Below, piece after piece: positions 52,543 to 61,305 of a stretch of 64,000 nt of DNA (its first letter is position 1; every line of letters starts with the position of its first letter). Position numbers and translations under genes: made by a program. Source of the stretch: Streptomyces sp. NBC_01298 (lineage in GTDB: Bacteria > Actinomycetota > Actinomycetes > Streptomycetales > Streptomycetaceae); NCBI RefSeq assembly GCF_035978755.1, contig NZ_CP108414.1, positions 4,340,001-4,404,000 on the forward strand, written 5' to 3'. The notes beneath the pieces were generated by a model, which worked only from the letters and a program-made list of their open reading frames with translations, was not told the DNA's origin and did not search any database.

Positions 52543-52980
52543 CTAGACCCCGACTCCGGCCCCGAGCGTGCCGGCGCCGATGGCGCCTCGCAGGACGCGG
52601 GCGATCTCCTCAGGCTTGAGGTCGATGCCGTCCAGCCCCTCCACGGTCAGCGGGATCTCCTCCAGCGCGTATTCACCGCTTCCCTCGGCGCTGAACTCGG
52701 GGCCGGTCCGGTCCTCGAAGGACCACGTCGCGATGCGGGCGAGGTAGAAGAGCTGACGCTCATCGTCGGACTCCACCATGTGCAGGAGGCGGACGATGTC
52801 GGCCTTCCCGGCGATCTCCTCATGGACCTCCCGGTGGAGAGCGGCCTCCCGGGACTCGTCACTCTCCTCGACCCCGCCGCCGGGTAGCACCCAGTACACG
52901 GGGATTCCGGGCTTGGTGCGGCGGATGACCAGCATCGTTTCGTCGGCGGTGACGAGAACGGCTCGGACTCGTTCGATCAT
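52543..52980 (-). CDS. NUDIX hydrolase
   Basis: 145 aa. The Nudix box is GGGVEESDESREAALHREVH then EEIAG, matching Gx5Ex7REUxEExG with a few changes. RVRAVLVTADETMLVIRRTK precedes it. It should hydrolyse a nucleoside diphosphate-linked substrate, specificity unknown. The gene lies just right of the tRNA-Gly array. Confidence 0.88.
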   Translation of the reverse strand: MIERVRAVLVTADETMLVIRRTKPGIPVYWVLPGGGVEESDESREAALHREVHEEIAGKADIVRLLHMVESDDERQLFYLARIATWSFEDRTGPEFSAEGSGEYALEEIPLTVEGLDGIDLKPEEIARVLRGAIGAGTLGAGVGV

Positions 52981-53009
52981 TTCGCGCTGTCTCCTTGCTC
53001 GTTGACGTC

Positions 53010-53440
53010 TCAGTGCAGCAGCCAGCCGGCGCGACGTGGACGGATTGCCCAGTGATGAGCGAGGCAGAGGGGTCCGCGAGGAACGCGACCAGGGCCGCGA
53101 CGTCTTTGGGGCGTCCGCGTCGCGGGACGCACTGGCGGTTGATCTGGTCTTCCGGGCGGGCCCCGGTGGTGGGCGGGGATGGAGGTTTCGGCTTCCGCCT
53201 CGATGGCGCCGGGCAGGACGGTGTTGACGCGGATGCCGTACGGGCCGAGCTCACGGGCCAGGGAAGGGGTCAGGCCCAGGAGGCCCGTCTTGGAGGTGCT
53301 GTAGGCGACGAGGTTGGTGCGGCCGGCGCGGGCGTTGACGCTGCCGATGTTCACGATCCGGCCCCAGCGGCGTTCGATCATGCCGGGGGTCAGGGCGTGG
53401 CAGGTGCGGTAGTGGGCTGCCGTGCATGTCTCCGCGCCCA
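53010..53440 (-). pseudogene. Frameshifted short-chain dehydrogenase/reductase fragment
   Basis: HALTPGMIERRWGRIVNIGS, then VNARAGRTNLVAYSTSKTGL and LGLTPSLARELGPYGIRVNT, contains the SDR catalytic Ser/Tyr/Lys region (YSTSK) and the NTVLPG segment. Near 53170 the frame shifts: GRPKDVAALVAFLADPSASL and ITGQSVHV continue in another frame. The NAD-binding N-terminus is absent. Confidence 0.8.
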
Positions 53441-53442
53441 GC

Positions 53443-53565
53443 GTGGACTGCATCCACGGCTTCCTCATGGACAAGTTCACCGAACGCCGCGAAGTCGTCG
53501 GATTCCGCACGTCCGTGATCTACCAGCACACCCACAGCCAGGTGCTCTCACCCCTCACGTCCTGA
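53443..53565 (+). pseudogene. Short 3' fragment, possibly of an Lrp/AsnC-type regulator
   Basis: 40 codons: VDCIHGFLMDKFTERREVVG then FRTSVIYQHTHSQVLSPLTS and TGA. The pattern resembles the very end of Lrp/AsnC sensor domains. It meets the truncated SDR fragment near 53440. Low certainty on the family. Confidence 0.35.
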
Positions 53566-53602
53566 CCCGCCAGGCGCGCGGGCGTCTTCCGCACGACCGC
53601 AC

Positions 53603-54604
53603 CTAGCTCGCGAGCGCCTTGAACAGGTCGCGGATCTCGCCCTCGTCCGCGATCACCGGCAGGGTGTCGAAGGAGAGCTCCCACTCGCCCTTCGGGCCGA
53701 TGCGCTCGACGATCCCGAAGGGGATGTCGGTGCCCTTGGGGTCGGTGCCGTCGGGGGCGGTCATCGTGCCGTGCCACTCGACGTAGGTGGTGGTGCGGCC
53801 GAAGGCGACCTGGCCCGCCTTGAACTTGACGTCGGCGTTCTCGAACAGCCTTTGCAGGTAAGCGGTCTTGCCCTCCTGGGTGGTCAGCGACCGGTCCAGG
53901 CCGGGCCCGGCCAGCTTGGCGTTGCCGGTACGGGCGGCCAGCGCGGCGGCGTCCCCGCTGTTCCAGGCGGCGAGGCGGGCGGGGATCTCCTGGGCGTGGA
54001 ACCGGTCGGGGGCCGCTCCGCGCGGGCCGGGGCCGGCCGGGTCGGCGATGCCGGCGAAGAGGGGGCGGGGCCGCTGGGACTCGGGCAAGACCTGGACCAG
54101 CTCGTAGCGGTCGTAGTAGCGGCGGGCCTGGATGGTCTTGCCGTCATCGCCGAGGACGTTGCGGGCGATCTGCGGGTAGCTGACCTTGTGGCCCTTGAGG
54201 GTGACCGTGTTCTGCTGGCCGAACATCATCACGGCGCCGTCGGCGACCACGTTCGTACCGCGGTAGCGGAGGTCCGGCACAAGGCGGAGCGAGTTGCCGA
54301 TCGAGGCACCGATCACTTCGTGGCCGCGCTGGGGCTTGCCGCCGGCCTCCCAGAGGCTGGCCTCCTCGTCGAAGATGTCCAGGTAGGTCTGGAGGCTGGG
54401 GGCCTCGCCGAAGAGGATCTGCCGCTTCATGAAGGCGCAGGCGTTCGGGGTGATCCGCCCTTCGAGCCGGTCCACCTTCTCGCGGACCTCGGCGCACTCG
54501 CCGCCCTCGGCGGTGGCGGTGGCCGGAGCGGCATCGAGGGTGAGGCCTGCGAGGAGAGTGGCCGCCGCGAGCACTCCGGTGCACGTGTACCGCCGCATGT
54601 TCAT
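53603..54604 (-). CDS. Secreted protein with SnoaL/NTF2-like domains
   Basis: 333 aa. The signal peptide is RRYTCTGVLAAATLLAGLTL with cleavage near APATATA. Two NTF2-like units follow: one around FGEAPSLQTYLDIFDEEASL and RGHEVIGASIGNSLRLVPDL, the second around AWNSGDAAALAARTGNAKLA and TTTYVEWHGTMTAPDGTDPK. SnoaL-like proteins can be cyclases, isomerases or binding proteins. Probably exported; substrate unknown. Confidence 0.75.
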   Translation of the reverse strand: MNMRRYTCTGVLAAATLLAGLTLDAAPATATAEGGECAEVREKVDRLEGRITPNACAFMKRQILFGEAPSLQTYLDIFDEEASLWEAGGKPQRGHEVIGASIGNSLRLVPDLRYRGTNVVADGAVMMFGQQNTVTLKGHKVSYPQIARNVLGDDGKTIQARRYYDRYELVQVLPESQRPRPLFAGIADPAGPGPRGAAPDRFHAQEIPARLAAWNSGDAAALAARTGNAKLAGPGLDRSLTTQEGKTAYLQRLFENADVKFKAGQVAFGRTTTYVEWHGTMTAPDGTDPKGTDIPFGIVERIGPKGEWELSFDTLPVIADEGEIRDLFKALAS

Positions 54605-54772
54605 GTCGTTCCCCGTTCGTGGTCGCTTGATCGCTTGATCTCTTGATCGTTTCGATGGATCAAGCTTCTGCGAGGGCGCCGGAGAACACGATTACCTCAG
54701 GGATAACGAGGGGCAGTTGACAGTGCGGGGGCGACCCTTCAACCCGCTCCCCCTTCATCGGCGTGAGCCCCC

Positions 54773-54946
54773 ATGCGGTCCTGGACGACAGCACGATGGC
54801 GCTATCGGGACCGGCAGGACTTCCTCACCCACCTCGGGGAGGTGTCCGGGACGGAATTCGACCCGGCGGATCACGTCCTGCACTTCGTCAACGGCGAGGA
54901 CGACGACCTCATCGTCTGGCGCATTCCTGCTCATCGAGGTCCCTAG
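54773..54946 (+). CDS. Possible small protein
   Basis: 57 aa from ATG 54773: RDRQDFLTHLGEVSGTEFD then PADHVLHFVNGEDDDLIVWR. The composition is protein-like and the frame is better than the overlapping ones, but no Shine-Dalgarno is evident and the family is unknown. It ends tail-to-tail with the gene at 54943-55440, sharing the palindromic CTAG. It may be a fragment of a longer gene. Confidence 0.4.
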   Translation: MRSWTTARWRYRDRQDFLTHLGEVSGTEFDPADHVLHFVNGEDDDLIVWRIPAHRGP

Positions 54947-55440
54947 GTCGTCTCTCCTGCGGCCCGTTCGGCAGCGCGGAGCTGGGAGGCGAACTCCTTC
55001 GCGGTGAGCCGCTGCAGGGTTCCGCCGTGCCGACGGGCGAGGTCGTCGGCCGGCTGCGGATCGGACTCGCGCAGGTCGACGATGAGCAGCGCCGCCCCGT
55101 CCTCGACCCGGCTGCTCAACATGATCATGCCGGCGCCGCCCTCCTGCGCCCAGCCCTCTTCCGCCGCGTTGCCCAGGGCCACCCCGGCGGCCGCGCCGAT
55201 GAAGACACCGATGGGGCCGCCCAGCAGGCCGAGGAGACCGCCGGCCAAACCCGCACCCGCCGTGGTCACGCCCGCCCCGGCGACGTGGCTCTCCGGCACG
55301 TCGAGGAGCCCTTCGGGTGACCGCTCCAGGACGGCGGCCTGCTGCAGACCCGGAAGACCGACCGCCTCCTCGTACGCCGGCCGGGCGGCCGGGGCGCTCG
55401 CGAAGGTGATCAGCAGCATGTGGTGGTGGCTGTCGGCCAT
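54943..55440 (-). CDS. DUF1269-like membrane-inserting protein
   Basis: 165 aa from ATG 55440, with GGAAGG eight bases upstream. The central Gly-rich hydrophobic block (GAGLAGGLLGLLGGPIGVFI then GAAAGVALGN) is a glycine-zipper-like segment, flanked by ferredoxin-like parts (HHMLLITFASAPAARPAYEE; MIMLSSRVEDGAALLIVDLR). This matches the general plan of DUF1269/TIGR-type proteins. Function unknown. Confidence 0.68.
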   Translation of the reverse strand: MADSHHHMLLITFASAPAARPAYEEAVGLPGLQQAAVLERSPEGLLDVPESHVAGAGVTTAGAGLAGGLLGLLGGPIGVFIGAAAGVALGNAAEEGWAQEGGAGMIMLSSRVEDGAALLIVDLRESDPQPADDLARRHGGTLQRLTAKEFASQLRAAERAAGETT

Positions 55441-55688
55441 GTCGGATGCCTTCCGCGGCTTCGATGGTGCCCGGTCGAGGGTGGAGGTCGAGGCGGAGGT
55501 GCGCCCGTCCTGGCTCCGCGCGGAGCGTGCGCACCCTCGACCAGTGGACCCCTCTCCGGCGCGTCCTGCCACCGAGGCGCCGGCGCCTACGGCCGCCGCC
55601 GGGTCATCCGGTGCCGAACTGCCGGAATGGCGACCCGTACGTATCGGCCGTACGGGTGACACGCGGCAGGCTCGATGGCGGAGACCCT

Positions 55689-56405
55689 TCAGAAGGCGCC
55701 GAGCGCGTCGCGGGTGTTGCCGCGGTACAGGCCGACCTTCGGGGTGGCGACGGTGCCCGGCTTGGTCAGCTTGAGGCTGACGCCGTCCGCGTTCGGCATG
55801 TGCTCCTTGTCGGCCAGGACGTTGACCTCGTCGGCCACGGGGCCCTTGCCGCCCGACGGGTTGAGGTCCACCGCCGCGTACGCGGTCGCGCCGGGACGCA
55901 CCGGGTACGCCGGGGCGCCGCCCAGGCCACCGGGGGCGGTGGCCTGGAGACCGAGCGCGGCGCCCTTGGCGCTGAAGCCGACGGTGGGGAAGTAGTCCAG
56001 ACCGCAGGAGGTGGACCCGTTGTTGGTCACGGTGATGACGCGGACGGTGGCCGGAGTGCCCGCCGGAGAAGTGACCTTGACGGTCAGGTTCCGCGCCGAG
56101 CAGGGGTGGGTGTAGGCGTAGGAGTCGCCGGTGGTGTCCCCCTTGGCGGCCTTCGCCGGGGTGGCGGTGGCCTTGCCCGTTCCGGTGACCTTGGCGGCGC
56201 CGGCTGACGGGGCGGCGGAGGCGCCTTCGCCGGACGGCGTCACGGTCCCGGTCGAGACCTGCTGGTCCGCGCTCTTGCTCGCGGCGGGGTTCGTGGTCGG
56301 GCCGCCGGCGCTGTCCGAGCCGCCGCAGGCGGTCAGGGCCAGAGCGAGGCCGGCGGTGGCGGTGGCCAGGGCGGTGGTGCGGAGGTGGAGTCGGTGGGTA
56401 CGCAT
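55689..56405 (-). CDS. DUF4232 lipoprotein
   Basis: 238 aa. The lipobox LALTACGG gives a lipidated Cys27. A Ser/Thr/Ala-rich linker leads to the DUF4232 domain: PCSARNLTVKVTSPAGTPAT, then VRVITVTNNGSTSCGLDYFP and RPGATAYAAVDLNPSGGKG. It is anchored to the outer face of the membrane. Function unknown. Confidence 0.85.
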   Translation of the reverse strand: MRTHRLHLRTTALATATAGLALALTACGGSDSAGGPTTNPAASKSADQQVSTGTVTPSGEGASAAPSAGAAKVTGTGKATATPAKAAKGDTTGDSYAYTHPCSARNLTVKVTSPAGTPATVRVITVTNNGSTSCGLDYFPTVGFSAKGAALGLQATAPGGLGGAPAYPVRPGATAYAAVDLNPSGGKGPVADEVNVLADKEHMPNADGVSLKLTKPGTVATPKVGLYRGNTRDALGAF

Positions 56406-56725
56406 GGGGAACTCTCCGTGTGGGTGCGGTCGTCAGGCGGAGGCTTAGGGTTTCCGTCTGACGAGGTGGTGGGTTTGGCCGGTGTTCCGGTCGGCTGCTG
56501 CCGAGGGCGGTCGGGTGAGGCGGGTGGGGCCCTCACGTTGCGACCGCCGTATCCGGCCGCCGATCCGATCGGTGGACCGGCGGGCTGATGTCGCAACTGT
56601 GGGGGCGGTTTCGTTCCAGTGGCGTCCGGACCGGGATAGTAGGAACCCTGGAACGCTCCCGACCCCTCTCACCTGGGCGATCGGGCGAGCCTGGAACGTG
56701 CTTCCGGGATGAGGGGGAGGGTGGA
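56406..56725. other. Divergent promoter region
   Basis: No gene is seen between the lipoprotein gene and the HTH-membrane gene. The open frame upstream of 56726 is GC-driven. Promoters for both directions are expected here. Confidence 0.5.
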
Positions 56726-58210
56726 ATGGCCACGGAGACGGAGCGGTTCGCGGAGTTGATGCGCGGATTCAAGGAGAGTTCGGGGCGCAGCTACGGCACC
56801 CTCGCGAAGCGTCTGCACTCCAGCAACTCGACGCTGCACCGCTATTGCAGCGGCGCGGCGGTGCCCACGGACTACGCCCCGGTGGAGCGGTTCGCCCGGG
56901 TCTGCGGTGCCTCGGCCGAGGAACTGGTCGCGCTGCACCAGCAGTGGCTGCTGGCGCTGGTGGAGCGGCGGCGGGGGGCGACGGAGGGGCAGGCCCCGGG
57001 GGCGGCGGACCCGGCAGCGGTCGTGGTGGCCGGGGCGGCTTCGAAGGCGCGGCCGCAGGCGGAGACCGACCCCGCGCCGGCCCCGGCGGCAGCAGCAGCC
57101 GGGCCCGCTCCGGCGCCCGGACCCGCCGCTGCGGAGGCACCCGCCCCGGTGCCCACCCCCACGGTGCCTACCCCCGCCCCCGCGCCGGCATCGGCGGAGG
57201 CACCGGCACCGGACGCCCCCGCCGTCCTCGTCCAGCCGGGCCCCGCCCGGGCCTCCGTACCAAGGGCCCGGCGGCCTCGGCTGCTGCTCGCCGTCGCGGC
57301 CGCCGTGGCCACCGCCGCGGTGGCGGGGACCGCCGCCGCCGTCTCCGCCATGGGAGGCACGGGTGACGGGGACACGCGTCACGGCGCCGTCCAGTCGTCC
57401 TCGCGCGAGCGGGCGGCCGGGGGCCCGGCCCTGCCGTCCGGCGGGTCGTCGTCACCCACGCCCACGGCCACGGCCGATTCCGCACCTCCGGTCAGCCCCG
57501 GAGCGTCGCCCGCTTCGGCACCTTCCGCGTCCACCTCGGCAACGTCCGCGTCCACCTCGCCGGCCGGCGCCAAGGAGGGGTCCTCCTCCACCGCCCCCTT
57601 CACGGTCAACGTCCTGCCCGACAACTGGGACAGCCCCTGCGACCAGTGGTTCGCCCTGGACAAGGCGCCCGGCACGGTCCCCCCGCCCCCCGCCCGGCAG
57701 GCGACCGAAGGGTGGGCCCGGGCCCTGCGCGCCGTCCCGGCGGGGCACCTGCGCATGCAGCTGACCGTCCAGGGCACCGAGGGCAAGCCCGCGGTCCTGC
57801 ACGCGCTCTACGTCCATGTCGTGAGCGGCCGCAAGGCTCCCGGCTGGAACGCGTACACGATGGGCTCCGGCTGCGGCGGCGCGCTGGTGCCGGCGTCCTT
57901 CGCCGTGGACCTGGACGACGCCTCCCCGAGGGCCAGGCCCGTACCCGGCAAGGAGGGCGAGCGGCCGACGGGCTCGACCGACTTCCCGTACAAGGTCTCC
58001 GACACCGACCCGCAGGTGCTGAACATCGACGCCGCCACCCTCGGTCAGGACGTCAGCTGGTACCTGGAGCTGGTCTGGAGCAGTGGCGAGCGCAAGGGCA
58101 CCACCCGCATCGACGACCACGGCCGCCCGTTCCGGACGGTCGCCCTGAACGCCGGCCACGGCTACTGGTACAACGCGAACGACAACGCCTGGCTGCCGTA
58201 CACGGAATGA
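56726..58210 (+). CDS. XRE-type HTH protein with membrane anchor and extracytoplasmic domain
   Basis: 494 aa from ATG 56726 (GGGGGAGGG upstream). The N-terminal ~75 residues are a helix-turn-helix domain (LMRGFKESSGRSYGTLAKRL, then HSSNSTLHRYCSG). An Ala/Pro-rich linker (~90-180) leads to one hydrophobic helix (LLLAVAAAVATAAVAGTAAA), a Ser/Thr/Pro-rich stalk, and a C-terminal ~190-residue domain with paired Cys (DSPCDQWF; MGSGCGGAL) and aromatic-rich strands. The layout suggests a DNA-binding domain tethered to the membrane and sensing outside conditions, or a scaffold. Confidence 0.75.
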   Translation: MATETERFAELMRGFKESSGRSYGTLAKRLHSSNSTLHRYCSGAAVPTDYAPVERFARVCGASAEELVALHQQWLLALVERRRGATEGQAPGAADPAAVVVAGAASKARPQAETDPAPAPAAAAAGPAPAPGPAAAEAPAPVPTPTVPTPAPAPASAEAPAPDAPAVLVQPGPARASVPRARRPRLLLAVAAAVATAAVAGTAAAVSAMGGTGDGDTRHGAVQSSSRERAAGGPALPSGGSSSPTPTATADSAPPVSPGASPASAPSASTSATSASTSPAGAKEGSSSTAPFTVNVLPDNWDSPCDQWFALDKAPGTVPPPPARQATEGWARALRAVPAGHLRMQLTVQGTEGKPAVLHALYVHVVSGRKAPGWNAYTMGSGCGGALVPASFAVDLDDASPRARPVPGKEGERPTGSTDFPYKVSDTDPQVLNIDAATLGQDVSWYLELVWSSGERKGTTRIDDHGRPFRTVALNAGHGYWYNANDNAWLPYTE

Positions 58211-58546
58211 GAGACCCCTCGCACCCTGCCCCCCGCCTCACAACACTGCGCTCGGGGCGAATCAATATCTGTTCCGGCGGTCAGAGAATTTAACGGGCAC
58301 CGCGAGGAGAGTTTTTACCACGGCGCAGGGGTTGAATTTATTCGGCCCCTGCGTTCCACTGTGGCGTGCTACTGTCGATCTCGGTTGCAGTTTTGGTACC
58401 CAAAAAAACTTAAAGCACCTCCGGCCGGCCTCCGCGCCGCATGGCGGGGCTTCATATTTCCGGTCATTTTCCGGGCGGGGCATCATCGCGGCGACACGGT
58501 CTCCGCACTGTGCGGACGCCGGTGTACTGCCCCAAGGAGATATGAC
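58211..58546 (+). promoter_or_regulatory. Cold-shock gene promoter and structured 5' leader
   Basis: Relatively AT-rich. A hairpin is formed by CGCAGGGG (58324-58331) and its complement (58346-58353) around an AT-rich loop, followed by CAAAAAAACTTAAAGC-like sequence near 58400. Long structured leaders that change with temperature are typical of csp messages. AAGGAGA precedes the start at 58547. Confidence 0.45.
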
Positions 58547-58750
58547 ATGGCTGCTGGCACCGTGAAGTGGTTCAACGCGGCAAAGGGTTTCGGCTTCATC
58601 GAGCAGGAAGACGGCGGCCCTGACGTGTTCGCCCACTTCTCGAACATCGCCGCCCAGGGCTTCCGCGAGCTGCTCGAAGGCCAGAAGGTCACCTTCGACA
58701 TCGCGCCGGGCCAGAAGGGCCCGACGGCGGAGAACATCGTTCCCGCCTGA
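58547..58750 (+). CDS. Cold-shock protein (CspA family)
   Basis: 67 aa. RNP1 KGFGFI and RNP2 VFAHF are intact ([20 protein letters not shown], then [12 protein letters not shown]). It binds single-stranded RNA/DNA and melts cold-stabilised structure. It is followed by a terminator and then a DEAD-box helicase gene, a usual cold-adaptation grouping. Confidence 0.96.
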   Translation: MAAGTVKWFNAAKGFGFIEQEDGGPDVFAHFSNIAAQGFRELLEGQKVTFDIAPGQKGPTAENIVPA

Positions 58751-58775
58751 CGCCGACTCGCGTTTCGCGTTTCGT

Positions 58776-58813
58776 AGCTGGGGCCCGCATCCCTCGGGGT
58801 GCGGGCCCCAGCT
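58776..58813 (+). terminator. Terminator after the cold-shock gene
   Basis: 14-bp arms AGCTGGGGCCCGCA and complement, loop TCCCTCGGGG. The following 58814-59068 is a leader with a pyrimidine-rich TTTCTTTTCTCC stretch and no gene. Confidence 0.8.
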
Positions 58814-59068
58814 GCACATCTCCCGCGGTGCGTCCACCCGCGGGACCCGGCACGGGATGCCGCAGCCCCGTAGCCACACCCGATTTCTTTTCTCCTTTTT
58901 CGCGTCCGTATGACGCGACCGCAACCCTCGTTGCAGCGCCCGCCCCCGTGCATATTCCTCGCGGGCGGATCCGCCTCCGCATTCCATTCGGTCCGTTCTC
59001 GCAATTCCCCGCGCCGCTCTTCCGCTGTGGGAATTCCTTGATGCGTGCCGTGTCAAGGAAGGTTTCTC

Positions 59069-60619
59069 ATGAACCCCACACGTAGGAACGAACGCTCGTC
59101 CAGTACCCGCGGCCGCACCGGTGGCCCCGCTTTCGGCGCGAGCACCGGTTCGGAGCGGGGCGGCCGATTCGGCGCCCCGGCTCGGAGCCGTTCCGCGGGT
59201 CCGAGCCGCTCGGGCGGATCGGGCGGATCGAGCCGCTCGGGCAGCTCGGGCGGCTCGGGCCGACGCCCCGCCGCGCTTCAGGGCGAGTTCGCGCCGCCGA
59301 AGACGATCACGCCCGCGTTGGCCGCCGTCGAAGCCTTCGCCGATCTCGACATGCCGGCCGAGCTGCTGGCCGCCCTCGGCGCGCAGGGAGTGACCGTGCC
59401 CTTCCCGATCCAGGGCGCCACCCTCCCCAACACCCTCGCGGGCCGTGACGTCCTCGGCCGTGGCCGCACCGGCTCCGGCAAGACCCTGGCCTTCGGCCTC
59501 GCCCTGCTGGCCCGCACCGCCGGACAGCGCGCCGAACCGCACCAGCCGCTCGCGCTGATCCTCGTACCGACCCGCGAACTGGCCCAGCAGGTGACGGACG
59601 CGCTCACCCCGTACGCCCGCGCGGTGAAGCTCCGCCTGGCCACCGTCGTCGGCGGCATGCCCATCGGCCGCCAGGCCCACGCGCTGCGGGGCGGCGCCGA
59701 GGTCGTGGTGGCGACGCCGGGACGGCTGAAGGACCTCATCGACCGCGGCGACTGCCGGCTGAACCAGGTGGCCATCACCGTCCTGGACGAGGCCGACCAG
59801 ATGGCCGACATGGGCTTCATGCCCCAGGTCACCGCGCTCCTCGACCAGGTGCGCCCCGAGGGCCAGCGGATGCTGTTCTCCGCCACCCTCGACCGCAACG
59901 TGGACCTGCTGGTCCGCCGCTACCTGACCGACCCCGTCGTGCACTCCGTCGACCCCTCGCAGGGCGCGGTGACGACCATGGAGCACCACGTCCTGCAGGT
60001 CCACGGCGCCGACAAGCAGCGGACGACGACGGAGATCGCCGCCCGCGACGGCCGCGTGATCATGTTCCTCGACACCAAGCACGCCGTGGACCGCCTCACG
60101 CAGGACCTCCTCGACAGCGGGGTCCGCGCCGCGGCCCTGCACGGCGGAAAGTCCCAGCCGCAGCGGACCCGCACCCTGGCCCAGTTCAAGACCGGACACG
60201 TCACCGTCCTGGTCGCCACGAACGTGGCCGCCCGCGGCATCCACGTCGACAACCTCGACCTCGTCGTCAACGTGGACCCGCCGACCGACCCCAAGGACTA
60301 CCTGCACCGCGGCGGCCGCACCGCCCGCGCCGGCGAGTCCGGCAGCGTCGTCACCCTGGTCACCCCCAGCCAGCGCCGCGACATGACCCGCCTCATGCAG
60401 GCCGCCGGGATCAGCCCGCAGACCACCCAGGTCCGCTCCGGCGACGAGGCCCTCAACCGGATCACCGGCGCACAGGCCCCCTCCGGCATCCCCGTCACCA
60501 TCACCGCGCCGGTCGTCGAACGCGCCAAGCGCGGTACGGCCTCCCGCGGCAGGCGCCGGCCCGTTTCGGCCGCACGGCGCGCGAGTGTGCGTCAGTCCGC
60601 CTTCGACGCGGCGGCCTGA
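59069..60619 (+). CDS. DEAD-box RNA helicase
   Basis: 516 aa from ATG 59069 (AAGGAAGG upstream). The Ser/Gly/Arg-rich N-terminus resembles RNA-binding tails. Motifs: VPFPIQGATLPNTLAGRD (Q motif), GRTGSGKT (I), PTRELAQQ (Ia), TPGRL (Ib), LDEADQM (II), FSATL (III), ARGIHVDNLDLVVN (V) and HRGGRTARAG (VI). It probably unwinds structured RNA during cold adaptation, working with the cold-shock protein encoded upstream. Basic C-terminal tail. Confidence 0.95.
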   Translation: MNPTRRNERSSSTRGRTGGPAFGASTGSERGGRFGAPARSRSAGPSRSGGSGGSSRSGSSGGSGRRPAALQGEFAPPKTITPALAAVEAFADLDMPAELLAALGAQGVTVPFPIQGATLPNTLAGRDVLGRGRTGSGKTLAFGLALLARTAGQRAEPHQPLALILVPTRELAQQVTDALTPYARAVKLRLATVVGGMPIGRQAHALRGGAEVVVATPGRLKDLIDRGDCRLNQVAITVLDEADQMADMGFMPQVTALLDQVRPEGQRMLFSATLDRNVDLLVRRYLTDPVVHSVDPSQGAVTTMEHHVLQVHGADKQRTTTEIAARDGRVIMFLDTKHAVDRLTQDLLDSGVRAAALHGGKSQPQRTRTLAQFKTGHVTVLVATNVAARGIHVDNLDLVVNVDPPTDPKDYLHRGGRTARAGESGSVVTLVTPSQRRDMTRLMQAAGISPQTTQVRSGDEALNRITGAQAPSGIPVTITAPVVERAKRGTASRGRRRPVSAARRASVRQSAFDAAA

Positions 60620-60801
60620 CCACCACGTGATCAGAAGACTGACCCATCTCTGCAGGCGGCACGTCGTGACGCTGGTCCGGATGGAGCTCCGCTCCATCAC
60701 AGCCGACCCGACGCCCCCCGCGGTGCAACTCCTCGCCCTCGCCCGCTGATCGGCCTCATCGCCGCAGAACCGCCCCCCACTCCTTCTTCCTGTGAGGCAA
60801 C

Positions 60802-61113
60802 ATGCGCTGTGTCATCGCCCGCTTCCCGTTCGAGCTGACCAAGAGCGGCGTCCTGGAATCGATGAAGGACGTCAAGCCGGAGGAGGTCGTCGGCGACTCC
60901 GTGATCATCGGTCGCCGCGTCTACCCCGTGAAGCAGGTCGGCCAGGTGCTCACCCGCCAGGACAGGCGCGATTTCAGCATCGGTGAAGTCCTGCGGGCCA
61001 TGACCCAGCTCGGCTTCACCTGCCGCGGACTCCCCCGGGCCGCCGCGCCCGCGCGCGCCCTCAGTCAGGTCCAGCACGCGTCCGCGATGCTCGGCGCCCC
61101 CGCGGCGGTCTGA
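60802..61113 (+). CDS. SCO5918-family small protein
   Basis: 103 aa: MRCVIARFPFELTKSGVLES, then MKDVKPEEVVGDSVIIGRRV and YPVKQVGQVLTRQDRRDFSI. This matches the SCO5918 family found downstream of csp/DEAD-box genes in streptomycetes, as I remember it. It lies ~180 bases after the helicase on the same strand, so it is probably co-expressed. Molecular function unknown; a role in cold response is inferred from context. Confidence 0.8.
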   Translation: MRCVIARFPFELTKSGVLESMKDVKPEEVVGDSVIIGRRVYPVKQVGQVLTRQDRRDFSIGEVLRAMTQLGFTCRGLPRAAAPARALSQVQHASAMLGAPAAV

Positions 61114-61152
61114 ACGACCCGACCGGTACGAGCCGGCGCCCGGACGGCGAAG

Positions 61153-61184
61153 AGGGCCCGACCGGCGCGTGCCGGTCGGGCCCT
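61153..61184 (+). terminator. Terminator after the cold-shock cluster
   Basis: 14-bp arms AGGGCCCGACCGGC and complement around GCGT. Confidence 0.8.
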
Positions 61185-61230
61185 CCCGCGTACGGGCCCT
61201 CCCCCGTACGGGGCTTCGTACGTGGCGCCC

Positions 61231-61300
61231 GGCCAGGGGGCGCAGATCGCCGATTACCTCATCCTCGAACGCCTGAAAATCTATCGTGGCTGGAGTAAAC
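61231..61300 (+). repeat. ~70-bp imperfect direct repeat, left copy
   Basis: Contains GATTACCTC and GAAAATCTATCG-T-GGCTGGAGTA, and ends six bases before the ATG at 61306. The partner is at 62506-62568. Confidence 0.75.
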
Positions 61301-61305
61301 CCATC

